Source: Micromonospora noduli
GTDB lineage: Bacteria > Actinomycetota > Actinomycetes > Mycobacteriales > Micromonosporaceae
DNA: 64,000 bases
Direction: 5' to 3'
NCBI RefSeq assembly: GCF_003264365.1
Contig: NZ_PYAK01000019.1
Location: 41,197 to 105,196 of the forward strand
The translations under genes were made by a program, and so were the position numbers. Positions within the stretch are counted from its first letter, which is position 1; each line of letters opens with the position of its first letter. The notes below the pieces were generated by a model, which was not told where the DNA came from, searched no databases, and worked only from the letters and a program-made list of their open reading frames with translations. Of the stretch, positions 51,734 through 63,492 are shown in pieces.

Positions 51734-53614
51734 CTAGAGGCCTCCCGCAGCCTGCTCGCGCAACGCCCGGGCGTGCTGCTCCAGGGACAGCAGCTCACCG
51801 AAGGCGGCGAAGTACTCGTCCTTGTTGTTGACCGGGTTGATCCGCTGGATGCGGGACTTGAGGTCCCGGACCCGGGCGGTCACCGACCCGAACTGCACCC
51901 GCGCCATGGTGATCGACACGTAGCGCGGGTCCGGTTCGCCGTCGATCCGCAGTGGTTCGACGGCCAACTCACCGACCAGCGCCGCGGCAGCCAGGTCATC
52001 GCAGGCGTCGCGGACCGACTCGATCCAGACCGCGCCGCCGGTCGCCGACGCGGCACCACCGGCCGCCGCGATGGCCGTACGCACCGCGACGTGCACCGGG
52101 TGGCGGTATTCGGTGGCCTCGACCGCGTCGAACATCGGCCCGGCCAGGACCGGTTGCTGGAGGGCGAGTTTGAGCGCCTCCCGCTCGACCATCGACTGCG
52201 GGCTGTCCACCGCCGGCTCCGGGCGGGCCGAGGTCGGCCGGGCGGCGGGGGCGGCCTCGCGGGTGCCGGACGGCGCGGTGTTGCCGGCGGCGAGCACCGC
52301 CCGCTGCACCGGCTCGATCTCCATGCCGAGGTCCATGGCGAGCTTGCGGACGTACTCCGGACGCTTCTCCCGGTCCTTCAGGCGCGCGACCAGCGGCGCG
52401 GCGTGCCGCATCGCCTCGACCCGGCCGTCGACGGTGTCCAGGTCGAAGCGGCTGATCACGTGCCGCAGCGCGAAGTCGACCAGCGGCTCGCGGCGGGCGA
52501 CCAGGTCACGCACCGCCAGGTCGCCCTTGGCCAGCCGCAGGTCGCACGGGTCCATGTTGTCGGGGCTGACCGCGATGAACGTGCGCCCGACGAAGCGCTG
52601 GTCGTCTTCGAAGGCGCGCAGCGCGGCCTTCTGCCCGGCGGCGTCACCGTCGAAGGTGAAGATGATCTCGCCGGCCACTTCGTCGCTGTCGAACAGGAGC
52701 CGACGCAGGACGGAGATGTGGTCCGCGGCGAAGGCGGTGCCGCAGGTCGCCACCGCCGTGGTCACCCCGGCCAGGTGACAGGCCATCACGTCGGTGTAAC
52801 CCTCGACGATCACCGCCCGCCCCTGCTTGGCGATCTCCCGCTTGGCCTGGTCGATGCCGTAGAGCACGTGCGACTTCTTGTAGATCGGCGTCTCGGGGGT
52901 GTTCAGGTACTTCGGGCCGTCGTCGTCGTCGAAGAGCTTGCGCGCGCCGAAGCCGATCACGTCGCCGGCGAGGTCGCGGATCGGCCAGAGCAGCCGGCGG
53001 CGGAACCGGTCGATCAGGCTGCCGGAGCGGGCCTCCCGGGACAGCCCGGCCGTGACCAGCTCCTGGTGAGTGAAGCCCTGCTGGCGCAGGTGCTTGGTGA
53101 GCAGGTCCCAACCGTCGGGCGCGAAACCACAGCCGTAACGCTCGGCGGCGGCCCGGTCGAACCCTCGCTGGGCCAGGAACTCACGCGCCGGCCGGGCACC
53201 CGCGGTGCTGAGCTGCGCCCGGTAGAACTCGACGGCGGCGGCGTGCGCGGCGACCAGGCGCTGGCGCTGGCCCTGCTGCGGGCGAGGGCGGGGGGCGCTC
53301 TTGTCGTCCTCGGTGTAGCGCAACTGGATGCCGGCGCGGCCGGCCAGCCGCTCGACGGACTCCACGAAGCTGAGGTGGTCGGCGTCCATCAGGAACTTGA
53401 TCGCGTCCCCGCCGGCCCCGCAGCCGAAGCAGTACCAGACGTTGCGGGCCGGGGACACGTTGAACGACGGGCTCTTCTCGTCGTGGAACGGGCACAGGCC
53501 CTTGAGGTTGCCGCCGCCGGCGGACTTCAGGGTGACTGTCTCGGAGATCACATCCCCGATCGAGGTGCGTTCCCGGACCAGTGCGATGTCCTCGTCCCGG
53601 ATCCGCCCAGCCAT
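51734..53614 (-). CDS. dnaG: DNA primase DnaG
   Basis: A 626-residue bacterial primase that makes RNA primers for DNA replication. The zinc-binding domain has the CHC2 form with Cys41, His44, Cys62 and Cys65 ([30 protein letters not shown]). The Toprim catalytic core includes [13 protein letters not shown] (catalytic Glu) and [14 protein letters not shown] (Asp pair). The C-terminal domain that meets the DnaB helicase covers the last 150 residues. Length and order are normal, and ATG 53614 opens the family N-terminus ([20 protein letters not shown]). Confidence 0.98.
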   Translation of the reverse strand: MAGRIRDEDIALVRERTSIGDVISETVTLKSAGGGNLKGLCPFHDEKSPSFNVSPARNVWYCFGCGAGGDAIKFLMDADHLSFVESVERLAGRAGIQLRYTEDDKSAPRPRPQQGQRQRLVAAHAAAVEFYRAQLSTAGARPAREFLAQRGFDRAAAERYGCGFAPDGWDLLTKHLRQQGFTHQELVTAGLSREARSGSLIDRFRRRLLWPIRDLAGDVIGFGARKLFDDDDGPKYLNTPETPIYKKSHVLYGIDQAKREIAKQGRAVIVEGYTDVMACHLAGVTTAVATCGTAFAADHISVLRRLLFDSDEVAGEIIFTFDGDAAGQKAALRAFEDDQRFVGRTFIAVSPDNMDPCDLRLAKGDLAVRDLVARREPLVDFALRHVISRFDLDTVDGRVEAMRHAAPLVARLKDREKRPEYVRKLAMDLGMEIEPVQRAVLAAGNTAPSGTREAAPAARPTSARPEPAVDSPQSMVEREALKLALQQPVLAGPMFDAVEATEYRHPVHVAVRTAIAAAGGAASATGGAVWIESVRDACDDLAAAALVGELAVEPLRIDGEPDPRYVSITMARVQFGSVTARVRDLKSRIQRINPVNNKDEYFAAFGELLSLEQHARALREQAAGGL

Positions 53615-53748
53615 GCGCCACCCCCTCGCCGTACATCCTGCCCTGCCGGACTGACGACACGCCGGCCGGGGGACGCCGGTGTGGCGGCGGCCGCTGCCGG
53701 CTGGGCGGTTCCGGCCCGCAGCCGGGTCCGCACGGGGACCATGACCAG

Positions 53749-54954
53749 ATGCGCCGGGTACGGACCAAAGCCCCCCGCCTCCCGAGATGGCTTGCCGATC
53801 GGATGGGGCTACCGGGGCAGACCCCGCAGACGGACGAGGCCGGCCACCGGCACGCCACCTGGCTGGAGCTCTTCCTCGACCTCATCTTCGTGTACGCGCT
53901 GGCGGCGGTGGTGGCCCGGCTGGGCAACGAACCGTCCCCGTCGCCGAAGGCCGTGCTGGCCGTGATCGGGCTCTTCGTCGTGATCCAGTGGGCCTGGATG
54001 GGGCAGGTGTACTACGACACCCGGTTCGATCCGGACGACGCGTTGCACCGACTGCTGGTGCTTGTCGCGTTGGTCGGCGCGGGAGCGATGACTCTCGGGG
54101 TCGACGAGGTCCCGGAGAGCGTGCTCCTGCCGGTCGGGTACCTGATCGTGCGAGGTGTGCTGCTCCTGCTGTACCTGCGTGCCTGGCCGACCAGCCCGAG
54201 CGCCCGGATGGTGACGACTGTCTATCTGATCGGCTTCGGGTCGGGCTGGTTGATCTGGCTGGTGTCGCTGACCGTGCCCACCGAGCTGCGCCCGGTCCTG
54301 TGGATCGTCGCGATGGTCATCGAACTGGCCACGCCATGGGTCGGGGTGCGCTGGCTCAACCGTTGGCCGGTGGACAACCGGCACCTGCCGGAACGGATCG
54401 GCCAGTTCACCATCATCGTGCTGGGTAGCGCGCTGGCCAGCCTGCTCTTCGCCGTGCCGGACCACCCCCCGCCACACATGATCCTCACCGCCGCGATGGC
54501 CTTCCTGATCCCGGCGGCGGTCTGGTGGGTCTACACCACCTTCGTCACCACCCGGTTGACCCAGAGCCGGCTACGCGGCGGGCAGGCGTACAGCTACCTG
54601 CACATACCGCTCGGCGGTGCGCTGCTGCTGCTCGGCTGGGCGCTCGGGCAGGTGGTCCGGCTTGTCGACGACAACGCGAACCGCCTGCCGCTGGAGCTGC
54701 GGCTGCTGCTGGGCGCCTCGATGGTGGTGTGGACGGCCTGCGGGCTCGCCCTGTACTGGCTCTGGACCCGACCGAGCGCCGCCCGGTTGGCGATCGCCGC
54801 CTACGGGGTGGTCTCGGTCAGCCTGATCACCGCGACCGTGCACCAGCCGAGGCTGATGCTGTCGCTGCTCTCCCTGGCCGTCGTCGGGTACGCCGTACTG
54901 CTCAGCCGGCGCCTCGCCCGGGCCGGCAGGGAGATGAACACCCCTGAGGGGTGA
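53749..54954 (+). CDS. Low temperature requirement A-like membrane protein (LtrA)
   Basis: A 401-residue protein with about ten membrane helices. ATWLELFLDLIFVYALAAVV and QWAWMGQVYYDTRFDPDD are the classic LtrA opening, and PERIGQFTIIVLGSALASLL is the second marked segment. Homologues occur widely, and their transport role is unknown. It is divergent from dnaG. The start ATG 53749 is the nearest to the conserved region. Confidence 0.9.
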   Translation: MRRVRTKAPRLPRWLADRMGLPGQTPQTDEAGHRHATWLELFLDLIFVYALAAVVARLGNEPSPSPKAVLAVIGLFVVIQWAWMGQVYYDTRFDPDDALHRLLVLVALVGAGAMTLGVDEVPESVLLPVGYLIVRGVLLLLYLRAWPTSPSARMVTTVYLIGFGSGWLIWLVSLTVPTELRPVLWIVAMVIELATPWVGVRWLNRWPVDNRHLPERIGQFTIIVLGSALASLLFAVPDHPPPHMILTAAMAFLIPAAVWWVYTTFVTTRLTQSRLRGGQAYSYLHIPLGGALLLLGWALGQVVRLVDDNANRLPLELRLLLGASMVVWTACGLALYWLWTRPSAARLAIAAYGVVSVSLITATVHQPRLMLSLLSLAVVGYAVLLSRRLARAGREMNTPEG

Positions 54955-54961
54955 GCGGCGC

Positions 54962-55810
54962 TCAGGCCGCCGCGGCCGGCTCCGGAACGGTTGTCTCCTC
55001 GGCCGCCACCTGCTGGTTCCAGTCGGCCTTGGTGGAGCGCCAGCCCTCGTCGTCCATGCCGCGCCGCCAGTAGCCGGAGATGGAGAGCCGGTCGAGGGGT
55101 ACGCCCCGCTCGCCGCGCAGCAGCCGGCGCAACTCCCGGACGAAGGCGGCCTCGCCGTGCACGAACGCGTGCACCTGGCCGGCCGGGAACTCCAACGCCC
55201 GCACCGCCGCGACCAGCGCCTCGCCCACCGGGCGTTCGCCGCGATGCAGCCAGGTCAGCTCGACCGCGCCGGGGCTGAGCAGCTTCTGCTCCTCCGCCGG
55301 GTCGGCGATCTCCACGAAGACGTGGGCCGGGGCACCCAGCGGGAGGCGCTCCAAGGCGGCGGCGATCGCCGGCAGGGCGCTCTCGTCACCGACCAGCAGG
55401 TGCCAGTCCGCGTCCGGGTTCGGGGCGTACGCGCCGCCGGGGCCGACGAAGTGCACCGGATCGCCGGGACGCAGCGCGGCGGCCCACGGGCCGGCCAACC
55501 CCTCGTCGCCGTGGTGCACCACGTCGACGGTCAGCTCCCCGGACAGCGGATCCCAGCGCCGCACCGTGTACGCGCGCAGCCGGGGCCACTGCTCCCGGGG
55601 CAGGTCCCGGCGGATCGCGGCGAGGTCCAACGGCTGCGGGTACGCGACCCCCGACTGCGGGAACACCACCTTGATGTAGTGGTCGGTGAACTCGCCCACC
55701 GGCAGGCCGACCAGTTCGTCCCCACCGAGGACGAGCCGGATCAGGTGCGGGGTGGGCCGCTCGGTGCGCAGCACCCGGGCCGAGGTGACGTTCCTGGGGC
55801 GTTCCGTCAT
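54962..55810 (-). CDS. Siderophore-interacting protein (ferric-siderophore reductase, SIP/ViuB family)
   Basis: A 282-residue flavoprotein. The FAD-binding motif is RLRAYTVRRWDPLSGELTVD (RxYTxR). The NAD(P)-binding lobe includes LLVGDESALPAIAAALERL, AFVHGEAAFVRELRRLL and the C-terminal mark SISGYWRRGMDDEGWR. Such proteins reduce iron(III)-siderophores inside the cell to release iron. The promoter carries an IdeR/DtxR-type iron box overlapping the predicted -10, and the ATG lies 5 bp beyond it, so the mRNA should be leaderless and repressed by iron. Confidence 0.93.
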   Translation of the reverse strand: MTERPRNVTSARVLRTERPTPHLIRLVLGGDELVGLPVGEFTDHYIKVVFPQSGVAYPQPLDLAAIRRDLPREQWPRLRAYTVRRWDPLSGELTVDVVHHGDEGLAGPWAAALRPGDPVHFVGPGGAYAPNPDADWHLLVGDESALPAIAAALERLPLGAPAHVFVEIADPAEEQKLLSPGAVELTWLHRGERPVGEALVAAVRALEFPAGQVHAFVHGEAAFVRELRRLLRGERGVPLDRLSISGYWRRGMDDEGWRSTKADWNQQVAAEETTVPEPAAAA

Positions 55811-55815
55811 GCCAG

Positions 55816-55845
55816 TTAGGTTAGCCTAAGTTGACTCGTGGTCAA
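55816..55845 (-). promoter_or_regulatory. IdeR/DtxR iron box and leaderless promoter
   Basis: Bases 55816-55834 match the 19-base iron-box consensus at 16 positions (minus strand, ACTTAGGCTAACCTAA core). On the same strand TTGACC (55840-55845) and TAACCT (55818-55823) are spaced 16 bp as -35 and -10. Transcription would begin next to ATG 55810. The box also contains the stop codon of dgt. Confidence 0.8.
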
Positions 55846-57097
55846 TCGGGGGTGTCCCGTTGCCGACCAGGCGGGTGTGCCAGGTCACCGCCGCCGGGTC
55901 GGTGAGCGAGGCGACCTGGTCGATCACCACCCGCAGTCTGGCCCGGTCGTCCGGGGCGGCCTCCCACAGCGGGGCGAAGATCGGATCGAGCCCATCCGGG
56001 GCACGCCGGACCAGCGCGGCGACCAACTCCGCCAGCATCGTCCGCTGCCGCTCGTAGCGGCCCCGGAAGCCACTGCGACGCATCACGTACCGCAACGCGA
56101 TGCCCTTGAGCAGCGCACACTGCGCCCGCACCAGGCGGGGCACCACCAGGTCGGCGGCGTAGCGGCGGTGCGGGCCCGGACCGAAGCGCTCCTCCGTCGC
56201 CGCCACCGCCGCGGACACGAACAGCCCCGTCACCCCGCTGGTGGTGGCCTTCAACGCGACCTGCGCGCGATGGCTGCCGTCGTACCCGGTGAACGGGGCG
56301 AGCAGCGGACCGGCCAGCAGATCGACGAGCACCTCGGCCAGGTCCGCCGCCGACTCCCCGGAGTAGGCGGCGGCCACGTCGGCGCAGAGCGCGGCCCGCT
56401 CGTCGGCATCGGTGAGCAGCGGATGCAACGTGACATAGCCACCGTGGATGCCGTCCTCCACGTCGTGCACCGAGTAGGCGACGTCGTCGGCCCAGTCCAT
56501 CACCTGGGCCTCCAGGCAGCGCCGGTCGCCGGGCGCCCCGGCGCGGATCCAGTCGAAGACGGCCGCGTCGTCGGCGTACACCCCGAACTTGCGCTCCCCC
56601 GGCCGGCGTGGCCAGGGGTACTTGCCGATCGCGTCCAGCGACGCCCGGGTCAGGTTCAGCCCGGCGGACGAGCCGTCCGGGGCGAGCACCTTCGCCTCCA
56701 GGCGGGTCAACACCCGCAGGGTCTGCGCGTTGCCCTCGAAGCCGCCGCACGGCGTGGCGAGCAGGTCCAGCGCAGCCTCGCCGTTGTGCCCGAACGGCGG
56801 GTGCCCGAGATCGTGCGCGAGCCCCGCGACGTCCACCACGTCCGGGTCGCAGCCCAGCCGCGCACCCATCTCCCGGGCGATCTGGGCCACCTCCAACGAG
56901 TGCGTCAGCCGCGTACGCAGGAAGTCGTCAGTGCCGGCGGTGTGCACCTGGGTCTTGGTGGCCAGCCGGCGGAACGCCGCCGAGTGCAGCACCCGGGCCC
57001 GGTCGCGCTCGTACGGCGACCGGCGATGCCCGGTGCCCTTGGGCGGCTCCTCGACCAAACGCGCCTCCGCCGCCCCCGGCTCAGTCCTCGCGCTCAC
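55826..57097 (-). CDS. dgt: Deoxyguanosinetriphosphate triphosphohydrolase-like protein
   Basis: A 423-residue HD-domain protein. The metal ligands are in RLTHSLEVAQIAREM (His66) and GLAHDLGHPPFGHNGEAAL (His95, Asp96), with the third in VMDWADDVAYSVHDVEDG. The family cleaves dNTPs to nucleosides plus triphosphate, limiting the nucleotide pool. The GTG start at 57097 lies in a 59-bp tandem repeat, so the first residues (SARTEPG) are encoded by repeat DNA, and no clear ribosome site precedes it. Dgt near dnaG is a frequent actinobacterial arrangement. Confidence 0.92.
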   Translation of the reverse strand: MSARTEPGAAEARLVEEPPKGTGHRRSPYERDRARVLHSAAFRRLATKTQVHTAGTDDFLRTRLTHSLEVAQIAREMGARLGCDPDVVDVAGLAHDLGHPPFGHNGEAALDLLATPCGGFEGNAQTLRVLTRLEAKVLAPDGSSAGLNLTRASLDAIGKYPWPRRPGERKFGVYADDAAVFDWIRAGAPGDRRCLEAQVMDWADDVAYSVHDVEDGIHGGYVTLHPLLTDADERAALCADVAAAYSGESAADLAEVLVDLLAGPLLAPFTGYDGSHRAQVALKATTSGVTGLFVSAAVAATEERFGPGPHRRYAADLVVPRLVRAQCALLKGIALRYVMRRSGFRGRYERQRTMLAELVAALVRRAPDGLDPIFAPLWEAAPDDRARLRVVIDQVASLTDPAAVTWHTRLVGNGTPPIDHEST

Positions 57098-57215
57098 AAG
57101 GCTTCTGTTGTTCGCGACTGCGGGGCTCGCAAGACCGGCTCACTCCTCGCGCTCACAAGGCTTCTGTTGTTCACGACTGCGGGGCTCGCAAGACCGGCTC
57201 ACTCCTCGCGCTCAC
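57076..57215. repeat. 59-bp tandem repeat, 2.4 copies
   Basis: Copy 1 is 57076-57134, copy 2 is 57135-57193, and a partial third copy is 57194-57215. Copies 1 and 2 differ at two positions. On the minus strand each carries a GTGAGCGCGAGG stretch, which supplies the dgt start in copy 1 and the final codons of the VOC gene in copy 3. Confidence 0.9.
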
Positions 57216-57552
57216 GCAGCACGCAGAACTCGTTGCCCTCGGGGTCGGACAGCACGGTCCACTCGACGTCGCCCTGACCGATGTCGACGTGCCGGGCGCC
57301 CATGTCGACCAGGCGCTCGACCTCAGCCTCCTGGTTGGCGGGGCGCAGGTCGAGGTGCAGCCGGTTCTTGCGCTCCTTGCCCTCGGCCACCGGGCCGAAG
57401 AACAGGGCGGGCAACTGGTCCGGGGACTGGCGGATCTCCACGCCACTCGGAGTCTCGGTGACGACCTGATAGCCGAGCGCCTCGGCCCACCAACGGGCCA
57501 GTCGGGCCGGATCGCGGGCGTCGACAGTCAGGCTCTCCCAGACACTGGTCAT
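57199..57552 (-). CDS. VOC-family (glyoxalase-like) protein
   Basis: A 117-residue protein of the vicinal oxygen chelate fold. SLTVDARDPARLARWWAEAL and LHLDLRPANQEAEVERLVDM are the two paired strands, and WTVLSDPEGNEFCVL is the family's C-terminal strand. The His/Glu metal ligands are only partly conserved, so it may bind ligands rather than catalyse. The start ATG 57552 follows GAGGTGA. The last codons fall within the 59-bp repeat. Confidence 0.85.
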   Translation of the reverse strand: MTSVWESLTVDARDPARLARWWAEALGYQVVTETPSGVEIRQSPDQLPALFFGPVAEGKERKNRLHLDLRPANQEAEVERLVDMGARHVDIGQGDVEWTVLSDPEGNEFCVLREREE

Positions 57553-57805
57553 GCAGTCACCTCTTCCCGTTCGACGCGGCGCCCAATCGGCCGTGTGCGA
57601 GCGAGCCAAGATTACGCCCGCCACCACTGCTCGACCCGCTCACGACGCATCGACGAAGGGCACACAACCACCGATTGGCCCGCAGTTGCCGACCGATCGC
57701 CGAGGGTTACGGGCTCGCGGCCGGAAGTCGCCACCGGTAGCGTTCCCAGCGCGGAACGTAACCAGCCGACTGACACGCAGAGCCGACCGGTGAGGGGTAA
57801 CGCTC

Positions 57806-58306
57806 GTGGACGCAGACACGGTGATGGGAACGGAGCTACGCGGGCTGCGCCAGCGACGACCCGACATCGCCGGCACGGTGCTCGCGGGCACCGACGGCCT
57901 GCTCATCTCCAGCGACCTACCCAGCACCGACGCCACCCATCTCGCCGCGCTCGCCGCCGCGAGTTTCGGGCTCGGGCACCGGGTGGCCGACACCGTCCGG
58001 CAGGGCGAGTTCCGGGAGTCGGTCGTGTGCACCACCGCCGGCTGCGTGGTCACCTACCCGGCCGGGCGCAGCGCCCTGCTGACCCTCGTCACCGCGTCCG
58101 CGGCGGGGGACCTGGAGGCGCTGCACGAGGAGGCGCGGGCGGTCGCCCGCCGGGCGGGGTCGTTCCTGGACGTTCGCGGCGGAGGCATCGGCGCGACGTC
58201 CGTACCGGACGCGCACGCCCCGCTGGCCACGCGTACCCCGATGGCGACCCTGCCGGCGCAGTTGCGCCGCTCGTCCCGACCCACCTGGCGTCGCCCGCCG
58301 ATCTGA
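57806..58306 (+). CDS. Roadblock/LC7-like protein
   Basis: A 166-residue protein with a roadblock/LC7 fold in the first 125 residues. IAGTVLAGTDGLLISSDLPS and ALLTLVTASAAGDLEALHEE are typical strands and helices. In streptomycetes such proteins act with small GTPases in conservons or gliding-like signalling, but no GTPase or MglA homologue lies nearby. The last 40 residues are low complexity. Start at GTG 57806. Confidence 0.8.
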   Translation: MDADTVMGTELRGLRQRRPDIAGTVLAGTDGLLISSDLPSTDATHLAALAAASFGLGHRVADTVRQGEFRESVVCTTAGCVVTYPAGRSALLTLVTASAAGDLEALHEEARAVARRAGSFLDVRGGGIGATSVPDAHAPLATRTPMATLPAQLRRSSRPTWRRPPI

Positions 58307-58348
58307 GCGCCGGCGGCGGCCGGGTGACCAGGCCGCCGCCGACGTGCG

Positions 58349-61057
<2,709 letters not shown>

Positions 61058-61069
61058 CAGAGCCTCCAC

Positions 61070-61374
61070 AACACACGCGCCGGATTGACACTTAACGAAG
61101 GTTCAGTTTTCTTCTTCCCCGGGACGGACCGCCGGTAATCCCGGGGTCAACGTCGATCGGTGGGCGAAGGTTAAGCGAACATCGAGTGACCTGGGACCGT
61201 TCGGTGACAATTGGCACAGCCATCACGACTATCCGTGTTCGTACCGGTTTTTGGGAACGCTTCCATGCGCACCATCACGCATCCCGGCCGAGCGTCGTAC
61301 GCTTGACGCCACGCCAGCCGGTGAACCTCACTTTTGCCATAACCGACGCGAATACACCCCCCGGAGTCGCCGCC
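61070..61374. other. Divergent promoter region of ppdK and hexosaminidase
   Basis: About 305 bases, relatively AT-rich near 61085-61130 on the ppdK side. It contains the LacI-type inverted repeat at 61252-61265, which is 110 bases before the hexosaminidase start. No gene is apparent; the frame in phase with the hexosaminidase has no ribosome site before 61362. Confidence 0.5.
61252..61265 (+). promoter_or_regulatory. LacI-type operator upstream of the hexosaminidase
   Basis: TGGGAACGCTTCCA is an imperfect palindrome with the central CG of LacI-family sites and matches the actinomycete CelR-type TGGGAGCGCTCCCA at 12 of 14 positions. A carbohydrate-responsive repressor may control this gene. 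Confidence 0.45.
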
Positions 61375-63096
61375 GTGTCGACCACCCCCTCCCCCGGCCC
61401 CACCGCCGTCCCCGTGCCGCTCTCGGCGGGGGAACCGGACGCGGCCACGCTGGCCCGCGCGGCCGAGCAGACCGCTGGCACATTGCTCGCCCCGGCGGCC
61501 CCGCACCGGCTGGCCGAGGTCGTGCCCGCCCCACAGCACGTCCAGCCGGACCCGACCGCCGACTGGGTCCTCCCGGCCGACGCGGTCATCGTGACCAGCG
61601 CCAACCCCGCCGCGCTGGCGGTCGCCGAGCAGCTCGCCCAGCTCCTGCGTCCGGCCACCGGCTACCCGCTGCCGGTCACCGACGCCACCACGCCGGAGCC
61701 CGCCGGTGGCATCGCGCTGGTGCTCGACGACAGCGCCGACCTCGGCGCGGAGGGCTACAGCGCCGACCTCGGCGCGGAGGGCTACAGCGCCGACCTCGGC
61801 GCGGAGGGCTACCGCCTCGACATCGCCACCGACGGGGTACGCGTCACCGCCGCCACCGCCGCCGGCCTCTTCTACGGCGCACAGACGCTGCGCCAACTGT
61901 TGCCGGCGGCGATCGAGAGCCCCAGCCCGGTCACCGAACGTTGGGCGCTGCCCGGCGGGACCATCACCGACGCACCCCGGTTCCCCTACCGGGGCGCGAT
62001 GCTCGACGTCGCGCGGCACTTCTTCGCCGTCGAGGACGTGCTGCGGGTGGTCGACCACCTGGCCCGCTACAAGCTCAACCACCTGCACCTGCACCTCACC
62101 GACGACCAGGGCTGGCGGATCGCCGTCGACTCCTGGCCGAAGCTGACCACCGTCGGCGGGACGACCGAGGTCGGCGGCGGCCCCGGCGGGCACTACACGA
62201 AGGCTGACTACCAGCGGATCGTCTCCTACGCGGCCGCCCGCCACATCACCGTCGTCCCGGAGATCGACCTCCCGGGGCACACCAACTCGGCGCTGGTCGC
62301 GTACCCGGAGCTGGCACCGGACAAGACCGCACCGCCGCCGTACACCGGCACCGAGGTCGGCTTCAGCTACGTCGACCCGGCCGACGAGCGGACGTACGAC
62401 TTCGTCGCCGACGTGCTGGGCGAGGTTGCCGCGCTCACCCCCGGCCCCTGGCTGCACATCGGCGGCGACGAGGCGTTCAAGGTGAAGGGCGAGGTCTACA
62501 CCGGTTTCGTCGAGCGGGTCCAGCGCATCGTGGCCGACCTCGGCAAGACCGTCGTCGGCTGGCACCAGCTCGCACCCGCCGCCCACCTCGACGGACGGGT
62601 CCTGCAGTGGTGGGGCACGAACGGCGAAGACCCCACCACCGTCGACGCCGTACGCCGGGGCGCCCGACTGATCGTCTCCCCCGGCAACCACGCCTACCTG
62701 GACATGAAGTACGCCCCGGACACCCCGATCGGGCACGACTGGGCCGGCCTCATCGACGTGCGAAAGGCGTACGACTGGGACCCGGGTACGCACGTCGCCG
62801 GCGTACCCGCCGAGGCGGTTCTCGGTGTGGAGGCCCCGCTCTGGACCGAATCGGTCACCTCGCTGGCCGACATCGAACTCCTGCTCCTGCCCCGCCTCCC
62901 GGCCATCGCCGAGTTGGGCTGGTCCACCCGGGCCACCCACGACTGGGCCGATTTCCGCGACCGCCTGGCCGGCCAGGGCCCGCGCTGGACGACGGCCGGG
63001 ATCACCTTCCACCGCGCGCCCGAGATCCCCTGGCCCACCGCACCGACCATCCCGACACAGCGCAACATGCCCCAAAACGACACCGCCAGCTCCTGA
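61375..63096 (+). CDS. Beta-N-acetylhexosaminidase (GH20)
   Basis: A 573-residue glycoside hydrolase family 20 enzyme. The N-terminal GH20b domain covers about 40-200. The catalytic barrel starts FPYRGAMLDVARHFFAVEDV; the catalytic acid pair is HIGGDEAFKVKGEVYTGF (Asp-Glu), and VEAPLWTESVTSLADIELLL is the late active-site segment. It frees N-acetylglucosamine or -galactosamine from chitin fragments or cell-wall glycans. No signal peptide is seen, so it probably acts inside the cell. A 9-residue unit in the GH20b domain is repeated three times. GTG 61375 is chosen, with GGAG 9 bases upstream. Confidence 0.92.
   Translation: MSTTPSPGPTAVPVPLSAGEPDAATLARAAEQTAGTLLAPAAPHRLAEVVPAPQHVQPDPTADWVLPADAVIVTSANPAALAVAEQLAQLLRPATGYPLPVTDATTPEPAGGIALVLDDSADLGAEGYSADLGAEGYSADLGAEGYRLDIATDGVRVTAATAAGLFYGAQTLRQLLPAAIESPSPVTERWALPGGTITDAPRFPYRGAMLDVARHFFAVEDVLRVVDHLARYKLNHLHLHLTDDQGWRIAVDSWPKLTTVGGTTEVGGGPGGHYTKADYQRIVSYAAARHITVVPEIDLPGHTNSALVAYPELAPDKTAPPPYTGTEVGFSYVDPADERTYDFVADVLGEVAALTPGPWLHIGGDEAFKVKGEVYTGFVERVQRIVADLGKTVVGWHQLAPAAHLDGRVLQWWGTNGEDPTTVDAVRRGARLIVSPGNHAYLDMKYAPDTPIGHDWAGLIDVRKAYDWDPGTHVAGVPAEAVLGVEAPLWTESVTSLADIELLLLPRLPAIAELGWSTRATHDWADFRDRLAGQGPRWTTAGITFHRAPEIPWPTAPTIPTQRNMPQNDTASS
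61732..61812 (+). repeat. 27-bp perfect tandem triplication inside the hexosaminidase
   Basis: Three identical 27-base units encode SADLGAEGY three times in a row, in frame. One copy leads naturally into the following strand (RLDIATDG), so two copies look like a recent expansion. It lies in the N-terminal GH20b domain, away from the active site. Confidence 0.9.
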
Positions 63097-63185
63097 TCCC
63101 CGGCTCAGCCTGGCCCCGCAAGGGCGCTCAGCTCCGGGCAGGACCGGTCCACACGGCGCTCTACCCGAGACCGGCCGATTCGCGT

Positions 63186-63229
63186 CGCCGTTCGCGCGCC
63201 TCGGACCGGTCCGAGGCGCGCGAACGGCG
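63186..63229. terminator. Perfect 44-bp palindrome without loop
   Basis: Bases 63186-63207 and 63208-63229 are exact reverse complements with no spacer (centre GGACCGGTCC). It lies 90 bp after the hexosaminidase stop and 8 bp before the 81-bp element copy 3. As RNA it would form an extremely stable hairpin, consistent with a terminator. Confidence 0.75.
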
Positions 63230-63237
63230 CGGACCAG

Positions 63238-63318
63238 CATGATCCACTCGGCTTTCATGAAGTCGGGGCATCGCCAGCGCCCGGACACCGCGACTTTCAG
63301 GAACCCGAGTCGATCACC
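63238..63318. repeat. 81-bp imperfect inverted-repeat element, copy 3
   Basis: It starts CATGATCCACTCGGCTTTC and ends GAACCCGAGTCGATCACC, with the same 81-base length and arm layout as the copies at 43865 and 46592. It stands next to a perfect palindrome. Confidence 0.8.
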
Positions 63319-63492
63319 CGCCTCGGCCGCCGTGTCCGTATCGCTGGACGGGCGGAGTGGGCGGGTTTGCCGGGTTTGGTGTCGGCTGTCGGGTGGTCGG
63401 GGCCACCCCGGCGGCGGAATCGGCGGCCGGGCCGGGTCGTTATACCTGGCAGACCACCGCAACAGACCGGGTCATGGTGCGCCGGCCCCGAC

